Below are positions 21,939-29,561 of a DNA stretch of 32,832 nt, piece after piece. Every line of letters begins with the position of its first letter. Position 1 is the first letter of the stretch. The translations under genes were made by a program, and so were the position numbers. This DNA is from Candidatus Nanohalarchaeota archaeon QJJ-7 (GTDB lineage: Archaea; Nanohalarchaeota; Nanosalinia; Nanosalinales; Nanohalalkaliarchaeaceae). The stretch is from assembly GCA_022865215.1 (NCBI GenBank), contig JALIDP010000008.1, positions 1 to 32,832 of the forward strand, read 5' to 3'. Under the pieces are notes generated by a model. The model searched no databases. It was not told where the DNA came from and saw only the letters and a program-made list of their open reading frames with translations.

Positions 21939-24205
21939 TCCCTGCTTTCCGCCTCAGCGACTTTTTCTATAGTCTCAAGAGCGACATCAGGAGTAACTGA
22001 TATCGAGTCGATGTCCTCTTCCACCAGGAACTCCGCATAGCCCTCGATCGTTGAAGGCGCATCCCCGCAGATCCCCACCTCGCAACCCGTATCCTCCGCA
22101 CCGTCTATCAGGTCATGGATAGAGCGCTTCACCGCCTCGTTCGACTCGTCAAAAAGGTAGGCAAGGTTCTTACTGTTGCGGTCCACTCCCAGAGTCAGTT
22201 GTGTAAGATCGTTCGAACCGATAGAGAAGCCGTCGAACAGTTCACCGAACCTGTCCGCGAGAACTATGTTGGACGGTACCTCCGCCATCACGTAGACATC
22301 CATCTCCTCGGTGTCCAGGCCGTTTTCCTCTATGAGTTCCAGCACCCTTTCTCCCTCCTCAGGCGTGCGGCAGAACGGGACCATCACCTTCACGTTGTCC
22401 AGACCCACATCCCTCCTCACCTGTTTTATCGCCTCGCACTCCAGTGCGAACGCTTCCCTGAAGTCCTCGTCATAGTAACGCGAGGCTCCGCGCCACCCAA
22501 GCATCGGGTTGGACTCCTCGGCCTCGTACTCCTCTCCTCCTTCCAGACCGCGGTACTCGTCCGTCTTGAAATCGCTGAACCGGACGATGACTGGTTCCGG
22601 GTAGAAAGCCGCGGCTATCCTGCCTAAACCTTCCTTCAGCGCCTTCACGAACTTGTCCTCCTCTCCCTTCTCTATCAGGTGTAGAGGATGCTCTCCCACG
22701 TTCGAAGCTATGACGAACTCTTCACGGGCGAGACCTACGCCGTCCACCGGCAGAGAAGCGTGTGAGAACGCGTGGTAAGGGTCTCCAAGGATAAGCATGA
22801 CGTCAGTATCAGTTTCAGGTATCTCCTCCAGCTCCCTCTCCTCGACCTCGAACTCCACCTCTCCATCCATAACCTCTCCTGAAGAACCGGTGCAGTCGAC
22901 AGTGACCTCCTGAGAGCCCCCCAAAACCTCTCTCGCTCCCGAAGCCCCCACCACAGCGGGAACCCCGAGCTCCCTGGAAACGATGGCGGCATGACTGGTC
23001 TTACCTCCTTTCTCAGTCACTATCGCCCCGGCCTGCTTCATTATCGGTTCCCAGTCCGGGTCAGTCATCTCCGTTACAAGTACTTCACCTTCCTCGAACC
23101 TCTCCATCTCTTCCGGAGATTCTAACAGCTTCGCCTTCCCGGCGCCTATCCTGTCACCTATCGCGACCCCTCTTGCCAGGACCTCTCCTTCCTCTTTCAA
23201 TCGGTATTCTTCTATGACGTTCTCCTTCTCCGCGGATCGAACTGTTTCAGGCCTTGCCTGGACTATAAACAGCTCTTCCAGGTCACCGTCCAGCAACCAC
23301 TCTACATCCATAGGCTTATCGTAATGCTCCTCTATGGTCTCAGCGTAAGAGGCCAGCTCCTTCACCTGTTCTTCCGTAAGCGAGTAACTGTTCCTCTCCC
23401 CTGCCGGGACTTCTTCCAGGACGTTCTCCCCTTCCCTGTCGACCATCCTCTCCTCTTTATCTCCCATCACCTTCTCTACTATACCGTTGGTAGGTTTGAA
23501 TACAACGAACTCGTCCGGGTTGACTTCACCCTGTACGACTACCTCTCCAAGGCCGTAGGAGGACTCTATAACTACAACGTCCTCGAAACCTGAGTCCGGG
23601 TCGATAGTGAACATAACTCCCGCGGAACCGTTGTCGGAGTGACCCATCTTCTGTACGATCGCAGAGAGCTTCACATCGAAGTGGTCGAACCCCTTGTCCT
23701 CCCTGTAACTTATCGCCCGGTCGGTGAAGAGGGAGGCGTAGCATTTCTTGACCGATTCCAGAAGTTCTTCTTCACCCTCCACGTTGAGGTAGGTCTCCTG
23801 CTGGCCTGCGAACGAAGCGGTAGGAAGGTCTTCAGCCGTAGCGGAACTCCTGACCGCCACTGCAGGCTCTTCTTCTCCCAGTTCGTCCGCCATCTCACTG
23901 TACTGGCGGATTATTTTTTCTCTCAGCTCCCCGGGCATCTCCGCATCGATGATGATCTCACGGATCTTCTCTCCAGCCTCCTGAAGTGCTTCAGTATCGT
24001 CAACATCCAGGCCCTCCAGTATCTTTCTTATCTCCTCCTCGATCCCTGTATCGCTGACGTATAGATCGTACGCGTCCGAGGTAGTGGTGAAACCTGGTAG
24101 AACCGGTATATCCATCCTCGCGAGCTCTCCAAGGTTGGCGCTTTTTCCCCCAACTTTTCCTGTATCTTCTTTCGAAAGGTCTTCAAGTCCCAGTACAAGA
24201 GTCAT
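21935..24205 (-). CDS. ppsA: Phosphoenolpyruvate synthase
   Basis: This 756-residue enzyme converts pyruvate, ATP and water to PEP, AMP and phosphate, the gluconeogenic entry step in archaea. The N-terminal ATP-grasp domain starts with 'VGGKSANLGELARMDIPVLPGF' and includes 'AVRSSATAEDLPTASFAGQQETYLNV'. The swivelling phosphohistidine domain carries GGKTSHAAIVSRELGVPAVVG with the phosphorylated His at 405. The C-terminal PEP-binding barrel includes 'NPMLGWRGASRY', 'MVPFCRT', 'FSIGSNDLTQLTLGVDR' and the catalytic Cys in GICGDAPS (C713). The domain order distinguishes it from pyruvate phosphate dikinase and PTS enzyme I. It is divergent from nnrD. With the cupin PGI and the hexomutase it suggests active sugar-phosphate synthesis. 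Confidence 0.96.
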   Translation of the reverse strand: MTLVLGLEDLSKEDTGKVGGKSANLGELARMDIPVLPGFTTTSDAYDLYVSDTGIEEEIRKILEGLDVDDTEALQEAGEKIREIIIDAEMPGELREKIIRQYSEMADELGEEEPAVAVRSSATAEDLPTASFAGQQETYLNVEGEEELLESVKKCYASLFTDRAISYREDKGFDHFDVKLSAIVQKMGHSDNGSAGVMFTIDPDSGFEDVVVIESSYGLGEVVVQGEVNPDEFVVFKPTNGIVEKVMGDKEERMVDREGENVLEEVPAGERNSYSLTEEQVKELASYAETIEEHYDKPMDVEWLLDGDLEELFIVQARPETVRSAEKENVIEEYRLKEEGEVLARGVAIGDRIGAGKAKLLESPEEMERFEEGEVLVTEMTDPDWEPIMKQAGAIVTEKGGKTSHAAIVSRELGVPAVVGASGAREVLGGSQEVTVDCTGSSGEVMDGEVEFEVEERELEEIPETDTDVMLILGDPYHAFSHASLPVDGVGLAREEFVIASNVGEHPLHLIEKGEEDKFVKALKEGLGRIAAAFYPEPVIVRFSDFKTDEYRGLEGGEEYEAEESNPMLGWRGASRYYDEDFREAFALECEAIKQVRRDVGLDNVKVMVPFCRTPEEGERVLELIEENGLDTEEMDVYVMAEVPSNIVLADRFGELFDGFSIGSNDLTQLTLGVDRNSKNLAYLFDESNEAVKRSIHDLIDGAEDTGCEVGICGDAPSTIEGYAEFLVEEDIDSISVTPDVALETIEKVAEAESRD

Positions 24206-24292
24206 GTTCCTTCACTCTGTTCTCCTGATTCAAATAGGTTTATCCGATACATTTCAGAAACTCTTTCTCGTTCTCTAGGACTCTCTGATAAA

Positions 24293-24302
24293 AACTTATT
24301 AT
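24293..24302 (+). promoter_or_regulatory. TATA-like box for nnrD
   Basis: AACTTATTAT is centred about 29 nt before the ATG at 24326, in the divergent gap with ppsA. Confidence 0.4.
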
Positions 24303-24325
24303 GATAGCAGCACCAATCACCTGGT

Positions 24326-25144
24326 ATGGTTGAGACGTCCGGGTTACCTGTAAGGGAGGCAGACGCGGTCAAGGGAGACAACGGCCACGTGCTGGTCGTT
24401 GCAGGTTCTGACAGGTACACCAACACGCCGGCTATAGTCTCTCTAGGGTCTCTCAGGACCGGGGTGGATCTCGTAACTGCCGCTCTACCGGGAAGGAGCT
24501 CTTCTATCACTCCCGGATTCGCGCTCAATATCATCAGCGAACCTTTGAGGGGTTCTTACCTGGAGGAGAAGCACACGGAGACCGTCTTGGAGCTTGCTGA
24601 AGATGTCGATGTTCTCGCCATCGGTCCAGGGTTAGGAAGGGAACCCGAGACTATGGCTGCTGTAAGATCGATCATGGAGGGATATGGAGGGAAGGTCGTG
24701 GTCGATGCGGATGCTATCCATGCGGTCGCAGAGGAACCTGAGGTCCTAGAGGAGGAAACAGTGATCACTCCTCACGTGGGCGAGTTCGAAGTTCTAACAG
24801 GAGGTCACCCCGGAGAAACGCTGGAAGGTAGGAAGGATGCTGTGAAGGAAGCAGCCAAGGATCTTGGCTGCACAATCTTGCTGAAGGGCGTGGAAGATAT
24901 TATTTCGGACAGGGATAACTTGGAGGTCAACACTACAGGGAACCCCTACATGGCCCGTGGCGGTACGGGTGACGTGCTTACCGGGATCACTGCGGGACTG
25001 CTGGCGCAAAGCATGGATCCGTTCCCGGCAGCAGTCACAGCTGCCGAGATTAACGGTGAAGCAGGTGAAAAGGCGCTCGAAGAGAACGGTCCGGGCTTCC
25101 TTCTAGAAGATATGCTGGAAGAAGTATCGGAACTACTCGGATGA
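24326..25144 (+). CDS. nnrD: ADP-dependent NAD(P)H-hydrate dehydratase
   Basis: This 272-residue ribokinase-fold protein is the YjeF C-terminal-type dehydratase that repairs damaged NAD(P)H hydrates to NAD(P)H. Family marks are 'KGDNGHVLVVAGSDRYTNTPAI' (15-36), 'GSLRTGVDLVTAALP', 'AIGPGLGREPET', 'VVDADAIHAV' and the ATP/ADP-binding catalytic motif ARGGTGDVLTGITAG with D216. The epimerase (YjeF-N) domain usually fused to it is absent, so epimerisation must be done elsewhere or not at all. The next recognised gene is nicotinate phosphoribosyltransferase, giving a small NAD salvage/repair cluster. The frame continues 27 codons past the TGA without other stops, which I regard as chance. Confidence 0.93.
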   Translation: MVETSGLPVREADAVKGDNGHVLVVAGSDRYTNTPAIVSLGSLRTGVDLVTAALPGRSSSITPGFALNIISEPLRGSYLEEKHTETVLELAEDVDVLAIGPGLGREPETMAAVRSIMEGYGGKVVVDADAIHAVAEEPEVLEEETVITPHVGEFEVLTGGHPGETLEGRKDAVKEAAKDLGCTILLKGVEDIISDRDNLEVNTTGNPYMARGGTGDVLTGITAGLLAQSMDPFPAAVTAAEINGEAGEKALEENGPGFLLEDMLEEVSELLG

Positions 25145-25236
25145 GACAGGGGAGACACGGAGATCTTCTTCACAGGCATTAAGAACGTCAAAGGGAGGTC
25201 TGCGGCCGAAAGGTTTCTGGAGAAGTAGGAGGGTAA

Positions 25237-25389
25237 ATGACCTATTGTTCGCAGGGAAAAATGCATGACTCTCCAGGGGCATGTACCTCCAGCAAGCACA
25301 CTGCAGGAGGCTTCATTAACGTTCTTAGACGTAAGTTTCAGGGTCCTGGAGTTGAAGCGGTAGTGGTCGAAGAGGCTGCCACGGGATGA
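25237..25389 (+). CDS. Possible small ORF between nnrD and pncB
   Basis: A 50-codon frame starts at ATG 25237, preceded at 4 nt by AGGAGGG, the strongest Shine-Dalgarno-like sequence in this area. It encodes a peptide beginning MTYCSQGKMHDSPGACTSSK and ending GVEAVVVEEAATG, with two Cys and three His. Unlike its neighbours it is not acidic overall. I recognise no family, and most genes here appear leaderless, so the RBS is weak evidence. The 284-bp gap (25145-25428) might alternatively hold a decayed gene or simply untranslated sequence. Confidence 0.22.
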   Translation: MTYCSQGKMHDSPGACTSSKHTAGGFINVLRRKFQGPGVEAVVVEEAATG

Positions 25390-25396
25390 CCTGAAC

Positions 25397-25404
25397 CTAT
25401 AAAT
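25397..25404 (+). promoter_or_regulatory. TATA-like box for pncB
   Basis: CTATAAAT is centred 29 nt before ATG 25429. This spacing is the main reason to prefer 25429 over the in-frame TTG at 25408. Confidence 0.55.
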
Positions 25405-25428
25405 CGATTGGGAAAAACCCTTTCTACC

Positions 25429-26784
25429 ATGACTGATCCAGAATTCGGGTACGTGACTCGTGAGAACCTGTCTCTCTTCACCGATTTCTACGAGTTGACC
25501 ATGCTTCAGGGATACCATGAGTCGGGCCACAACCCGGACGCGGTGTTCGACCTCTTCTTCCGGCGCCTGCCTCCGGATCGAGGGTACATGATCACGGCCG
25601 GTCTTGAACAGGCGGTCTACTACATCGAGAACCTGGAGTTTTCCGACCGCGCACTGGAATACCTGAAAGAGAAAGGTTTCAGAGACAGCTTCCTGGACTA
25701 TCTCCAAGATTTCGAGTTCACCGGGGACGTGAGAGCTGTTCCTGAAGGAACTCCGGTATTCCCGGACGAACCTTTGATGGAGGTCGAAGCCCCGATAATG
25801 CAGGCGCAGCTGTTCGAGACGCTGCTGATAAACCAGGTCGCGTTTCAATCCCTGGTCGCGACGAAAGCTGCCCGGATGAAGGAGGGAGTTGAGAGGTACG
25901 GTGACGGCCAGAGCCTTGTGGACTTCGGCTCCCGGCGTTCTCATGGAACTGATGCAGGTATGAAGGCTGCAAGAGCTGCTTATATCGGAGGATTCTCTGG
26001 AACTTCGAACGTCGCAGCAGGGGAATCGTTCGGGCTCCCGGTCTACGGGACCATGGCCCACTCCTGGGTAGAGAGTTTTGATACAGAAGAAGAGGCTTTC
26101 GAGGCCTATATCGATGAATACGGAGAGGATTCGATTCTTCTCATCGATACCTATGATACAGTCGGGGGAGCGGAGACAGCATCCGAGGTGGCGGAGGAGA
26201 GAGGGGTGAACATCCGGGGAGTGAGAATAGATTCTGGGGACCTCGCTGGACTGTCGCAGAAGGTGAAGGATGTCGTCGATACAGGTGTTTTCGTTTCCTC
26301 AGGAGTGGATGAGTTCAAGATCCGCGAGTTCTTTGAGAGCGGAGGTGTCGCATCCGGGTTCGGTGTAGGGACGAAGCTAGTGACCAGCAGGGACGCTCCC
26401 GCCCTTGAAGGAGTCTATAAGCTGGTCGCCTCTCGAAGCAGGGGAGAGATGGAACCGAGGATGAAGCTATCCGAGAGGAAGGTCACATGGCCGGGCAGGA
26501 AATCTGTGGAGAGGATAGAAAGGGATGGAACGTACGAGAAGGATGTGCTTAGGATGGGGGGCGAGATTGGGGAAAGGGACCTACTGGTCCAGGTATTCAA
26601 GGATGGAGAACGAGTTTATGAACTTCCGGATCTTGAAGAGATAAAGGTGAGGGCCCAGGAAGAAAGAAGGAAGCTACCGGAGCGTGTCCGGAGCATAGAG
26701 AAGCCGGTAGAGTACCCGGTGGAGATCGGTGAGGGGCTGGAAAGGGCGGCTGAAAGGCTGCAGGATGAACTTTCAAAACTTTAA
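25429..26784 (+). CDS. pncB: Nicotinate phosphoribosyltransferase
   Basis: This 451-residue enzyme makes nicotinate mononucleotide from nicotinic acid and PRPP, the first salvage step to NAD. The start ATG 25429 is chosen for its TATA spacing and because the family motif 'ENLSLFTDFYELTMLQGY' follows at once. Other marks are 'FDLFFRRLPPDRGYMITAGLEQ', 'FGSRRSHGTDAGMKAARAAYIGG', 'SNVAAGESFGLPVYGTMAHSWV' (with the catalytic-type His in TMAHS), 'VRIDSGDLAGLS' and 'FGVGTKLVTSRDAPALEGVYKL'. Length fits the family. It lies downstream of nnrD and 17 nt upstream of alaX, which may be cotranscribed. A dependence on imported nicotinate would suit a reduced-genome organism. Confidence 0.94.
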   Translation: MTDPEFGYVTRENLSLFTDFYELTMLQGYHESGHNPDAVFDLFFRRLPPDRGYMITAGLEQAVYYIENLEFSDRALEYLKEKGFRDSFLDYLQDFEFTGDVRAVPEGTPVFPDEPLMEVEAPIMQAQLFETLLINQVAFQSLVATKAARMKEGVERYGDGQSLVDFGSRRSHGTDAGMKAARAAYIGGFSGTSNVAAGESFGLPVYGTMAHSWVESFDTEEEAFEAYIDEYGEDSILLIDTYDTVGGAETASEVAEERGVNIRGVRIDSGDLAGLSQKVKDVVDTGVFVSSGVDEFKIREFFESGGVASGFGVGTKLVTSRDAPALEGVYKLVASRSRGEMEPRMKLSERKVTWPGRKSVERIERDGTYEKDVLRMGGEIGERDLLVQVFKDGERVYELPDLEEIKVRAQEERRKLPERVRSIEKPVEYPVEIGEGLERAAERLQDELSKL

Positions 26785-26801
26785 GCTTCGCTGTGGTGTC
26801 C

Positions 26802-27524
26802 ATGACAGAACTCCTCTACCTTCCGGATAACGATGACAGGACAGATTTCGAGGCCGAAGTTGTCGGAACAGGCGAAGATTACTTGGTCCTCGACGGAACT
26901 TATTTCTATCCTGAAGGAGGTGGACAGCCAGCTGACCAGGGAAATCTTGAATGGAGCGGTGGAGAAGCAGAAGTAGTTGATGTCCAGAAGGATGGAGGCG
27001 ACGTTAAACACTTCGTGGAGAACGTTCAGGGAGAGCTTCCATCTGCCGGAGAAAAGATCACAGGGGTTATAGACCAGGAGATGAGGGATAAGCACAGACG
27101 TATGCATACTGCACAGCACGTGATGTCAAAAATAGTGCTGGATGAGTACAACGCGACGACGGCGGGGAACCAGATCCACGCGGAACGTTCACGGATCGAC
27201 TTCGAGCCCGCAGACTTTTCCCAGGAAGACGTTGAGTTCATCGAGGAAGAGACCAACAGGATCATAGATAAAGGTCTAGGGGTTGAAAAGGAGGAGTTAC
27301 CCCGCGAGGAAGTGGAAGAAAGGACTCCTGAAGGAAGGGTCAACCTCGGCCTTATACCGGATCACGTAGACCCCCTAAGAGCCGTTATAATCGAGGACTA
27401 TGACGTCTGTCCCTGCGGAGGCACCCATGTCGACTCTCTGGAGGAGATCGGGAAGGTCAACATACTCGAGAGGAGGTCTAAAGGTGAGGGCGTCGAACGG
27501 ATTGAGTTCGAGCTGGAGAACTAA
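26802..27524 (+). CDS. alaX: AlaX-type alanyl-tRNA editing protein
   Basis: This 240-residue protein is a free-standing homologue of the AlaRS editing domain, which removes Ser or Gly mis-attached to tRNA-Ala. I chose ATG 26802 over the two GTG codons just upstream (26793, 26796). The N-terminal glycine-rich motif FYPEGGGQPADQG (~35-47) marks the AlaX-M/L type. The zinc site is HTAQH (H102, H106) plus CPCGGTH (C205, H209). No C-Ala extension is present, so AlaX-M by length. The gene is 17 nt after pncB. Its presence adds to the many translation-fidelity genes in the window. Confidence 0.92.
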   Translation: MTELLYLPDNDDRTDFEAEVVGTGEDYLVLDGTYFYPEGGGQPADQGNLEWSGGEAEVVDVQKDGGDVKHFVENVQGELPSAGEKITGVIDQEMRDKHRRMHTAQHVMSKIVLDEYNATTAGNQIHAERSRIDFEPADFSQEDVEFIEEETNRIIDKGLGVEKEELPREEVEERTPEGRVNLGLIPDHVDPLRAVIIEDYDVCPCGGTHVDSLEEIGKVNILERRSKGEGVERIEFELEN

Positions 27525-27557
27525 GCTCTCTGTACAGGAATTCTCCTACATGCTACA

Positions 27558-27567
27558 CTTTTATAAG
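27558..27567 (+). promoter_or_regulatory. TATA-like box for the zinc-finger gene
   Basis: CTTTTATAAG is centred 33 nt before ATG 27596, so a very short leader is expected. If the second ATG (27608) is used the leader would be about 18 nt. Confidence 0.45.
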
Positions 27568-27595
27568 ACGGCTGCTCCTATAAGTGAACAGGTAG

Positions 27596-27943
27596 ATGGT
27601 CCAGACTATGGAGACAGTGGCGGTCGTTGTGATTCTTGCAGCTCTCGCTTACATCCTCTACATGTGGAACCGCAGGAAGGACCAGATCCACTGCCCTAAC
27701 TGCGGCGAGCGCATCGACCTCTACGCGGACGAATGTCCGCACTGTGGATACCAGAAGGGAGAAGTGCTCAAAGAACGTCTGGAAGGAGAGTTCGAAGAGG
27801 AATCTGAGGAGACAGGAGGAGATACAGGGGAAGATGCAGGAGGAGATACCGAGGGAGGGGATGGAGAGTTCGTCTGTGACGAGTGCGGCGATTCTTTCGA
27901 CTCGGATCAGGGTCTCAACATCCACAAAGGTATGAAGCACTGA
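27596..27943 (+). CDS. Membrane-anchored protein with zinc ribbon and C2H2 finger
   Basis: This 115-residue protein has one N-terminal helix (about 6-24) and a basic stop (NRRK). A zinc ribbon CPNC...CPHC (C33, C36, C47, C50) is followed by an acidic Glu/Gly/Asp linker (58-90). A classical C2H2 finger FVCDECGDSFDSDQGLNIHKGMKH is split here for reference as C94, C97, H110 and H115, and its last His is the final residue. N-out or N-in topology is unclear, but zinc domains are normally cytoplasmic. I recognise no named family. ATG 27608 (METVAVVV) is an alternative start. The stop codon lies in the loop of a hairpin that is the first unit of a 51-bp tandem repeat array. Function is unknown, perhaps protein or nucleic-acid binding at the membrane. 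Confidence 0.75.
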   Translation: MVQTMETVAVVVILAALAYILYMWNRRKDQIHCPNCGERIDLYADECPHCGYQKGEVLKERLEGEFEEESEETGGDTGEDAGGDTEGGDGEFVCDECGDSFDSDQGLNIHKGMKH

Positions 27944-28113
27944 GGTGCTTCTACACATCACACTTCTTCGAAGAGCTCGGGTATGAAACACTGACGTGTT
28001 TCTGTTCCTCACACTTCTTCGAAGAGCTCGGGTATGAAACACTGACGTGTTTCTGTTCCTCAAATCTCTGCGAGAATTTCGGGTACGAAACATTGGATCT
28101 CTGGCAGGCTTCA
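27910..28113 (+). repeat. 51-bp tandem repeat with stop-codon hairpins
   Basis: Four units of 51 bp (starting about 27910, 27961, 28012 and 28063) run from the last codons of the zinc-finger gene towards the next gene. Units 2 and 3 are almost identical; unit 1 shares mainly its 3' two-thirds; unit 4 is degenerate. Units 1-3 each contain a perfect 7-bp hairpin: GAAGCAC-TGAG-GTGCTTC (27934-27951), then GAAACAC-TGAC-GTGTTTC (27985-28002 and 28036-28053). The in-frame UGA sits in the tetraloop each time, and the G-C to A-T change between units 1 and 2 is compensatory. Units 2 and 3 also carry the palindrome TCTTCGAAGA. Confidence 0.85.
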
Positions 28114-28118
28114 GACAG

Positions 28119-28128
28119 GTTTTTATTC
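28119..28128 (+). promoter_or_regulatory. TATA-like box for the cupin PGI gene
   Basis: GTTTTTATTC is centred 28 nt before ATG 28151, just after the repeat array. Confidence 0.5.
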
Positions 28129-28150
28129 TTGCGAGCCACTCCAGTATTAT

Positions 28151-28873
28151 ATGAAGAACATCAGGTTCGGATCGGTAGAACGTGACCCCGACGTCCGGAT
28201 GCTGGACGAGATGCGCGATCTTTTACTGGACCAGGACTTTGCCCAGGACGCCGACAATCAACCTCTATACTACATGTACCGCGACCTTTACAGGGACGAG
28301 CACCTTGAGACCATAAGAGAGAACGATATCAGGTTCGATGTTACAGTGATGCCGCCCAAAAAGCTCGGACGGGAGCTGGTGAAGACGAAAGGCCACTACC
28401 ACCCGGAAGCGAGAAAGGGAGTTCCGTACCCGGAAATATACGAGGTGATGGCTGGAGAGGCTCATTACCTTCTACAGGAGAAGGATAGAGGCGGGGGCGT
28501 CTCTGACGTGGTCGTCGTGTCAGCTAACAGTGGGGATAAGGTGATAATCCCGCCAGGCTACGGCCACATAACCATAAATACCGGTAGAAAGAGGCTGAAG
28601 ATGGCGAACTGGGTCTCATCGCGTTTCGATTCGATCTACGGTGATATAGAGGAGAAGAAAGGGGGGGCGTACTACGAGACCATCGCGGGAGAGTTCATCC
28701 AGAACCAGAACTATTCAGACGTTCCGGAGCTGAGGCCGGTGGAGCCGGAAGAGGTGCCGGATCTCGGAATAGTGGAGGAGGAACCGATGTATAATATGAT
28801 AGAGTCTCCTGAAAACCTTGCGTTCCTGAACCGGCCTGAGAAATTTGAATGGGTCTTCGAAGACCTTTACTGA
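28151..28873 (+). CDS. pgiA: Cupin-type glucose-6-phosphate isomerase
   Basis: This 240-residue cupin interconverts glucose 6-phosphate and fructose 6-phosphate using a bound divalent metal; it is the archaeal enzyme unrelated to bacterial PGI. The metal ligands are in TKGHYHPEARKGVPYPEIYEV (H82, H84, E95) and PPGYGHITIN (H139). 'VTVMPPKKLGRELVKTKGHYH' is the diagnostic cPGI lead-in. The C-terminal ~45 residues (after 195) are an acidic extension. It is convergent with the TIM-barrel gene, with a 4-nt gap. In combination with ppsA and the phosphohexomutase it supports gluconeogenic flow to sugar polymers or glycans. Confidence 0.93.
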   Translation: MKNIRFGSVERDPDVRMLDEMRDLLLDQDFAQDADNQPLYYMYRDLYRDEHLETIRENDIRFDVTVMPPKKLGRELVKTKGHYHPEARKGVPYPEIYEVMAGEAHYLLQEKDRGGGVSDVVVVSANSGDKVIIPPGYGHITINTGRKRLKMANWVSSRFDSIYGDIEEKKGGAYYETIAGEFIQNQNYSDVPELRPVEPEEVPDLGIVEEEPMYNMIESPENLAFLNRPEKFEWVFEDLY

Positions 28874-28877
28874 TTCT

Positions 28878-29531
28878 CTAGATCCTCTCTGCCACAACCA
28901 TGATCTCGTCATCCATCTCCCCCAGGTGCTCCCCGATCTCCTCGAGAGGTACAGGGAGGATGATCTTCCGTACCTGGACATCCATCTTCTGGAGTAAGGT
29001 TACAGGGTCGAGACCGTCCACTATCCTGGAGAGGTCCACCATCACACCTATAGAGGGTGAATCGAGGTCGCGGAAGGCAGTGTTCACCATCTCAGGGTCT
29101 TTCATGAAACCGTCCATCAGGAAGCATAGCTCCAGGTCCGCCGACCTCGCGTAACTGTCAGCTTCCTCCATAAAATCCTGGAGGTCTTTCACCGTGTGGG
29201 ACTCGTTCACTTCCGCCCTCGGAGGCGCCACACTGATGACTTGACACCCTAGTTTTTCAGCTCTCTCCTTCACCTTCTCCAGTTGGCTCTCGAACAACTC
29301 CCACTCCTGCATGGAAACGTTCTCCGTCCTCCCGTAATGCAAACTCCGGACAGGTAGACTGCCTTTTTCCAGTTCTAAAGCCATCTCCCTGTACTCGTCC
29401 TCCCCCATATCGGTGATATCCAGCTCGATACCCGAGCTATGCCACGAAGCTTTTTCGAGAAAGTCGCCGAGTTCGTCCGTCTCTCTGAGCCGCACGAGCG
29501 TCTCCATCCTGTGGAGAGCTTTGGATTCCAC
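28878..29531 (-). CDS. Xylose isomerase-like TIM-barrel protein
   Basis: This 217-residue protein looks like a short AP endonuclease 2/sugar-phosphate isomerase-type TIM barrel. The pattern is 'GIELDITDMGEDEY', 'VRSLHYGR', a helix-strand 'AEKLGCQVISVAPPRAEVNE', 'LELCFLMDGF', then 'SIGVMVDLSRI' and a final 'VRKIILPVP'. Metal-binding residues typical of the family are not all recognisable (Glu in 'LELCF', Asp in 'VMVDLSR', His in 'LHYGR'), so activity is uncertain. The ATG at 29531 gives the full frame. A second ATG at 29507 fits better with an A-rich box (29536-29546) as a leaderless start. It is 30 nt downstream of the helicase gene on the same strand, so cotranscription is also possible. Confidence 0.5.
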   Translation of the reverse strand: MESKALHRMETLVRLRETDELGDFLEKASWHSSGIELDITDMGEDEYREMALELEKGSLPVRSLHYGRTENVSMQEWELFESQLEKVKERAEKLGCQVISVAPPRAEVNESHTVKDLQDFMEEADSYARSADLELCFLMDGFMKDPEMVNTAFRDLDSPSIGVMVDLSRIVDGLDPVTLLQKMDVQVRKIILPVPLEEIGEHLGEMDDEIMVVAERI

Positions 29532-29561
29532 TTTTTTTAGGTTCAGCTGCCTGAAGAACGG

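Noticed and set aside
24946-26061. Long open frame (371 codons) on the minus strand across nnrD, the gap and pncB
   Set aside because: It is antisense to two clearly identified enzymes, is Ser/Arg/His-rich unlike the acidic neighbours, and shows no domain pattern. High GC with Glu/Asp-rich genes makes long antisense frames common.
27941-28055. General recoding of UGA as a sense codon
   Set aside because: UGA ends many clearly full-length genes here (minD, nnrD, the aminotransferase), and two genes have UGA followed by UAA, so UGA is a working stop.
27910-28113. CRISPR array
   Set aside because: The units are directly adjacent tandem copies with no unique spacers, and no cas gene is present.
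27883-28185. Alternative frame through the 51-bp repeats giving a Cys/Phe-rich 17-residue repeat peptide
   Set aside because: It begins inside the zinc-finger gene and its repeat reflects only DNA periodicity; several frames are open because 51 is divisible by three. No start signal was seen.
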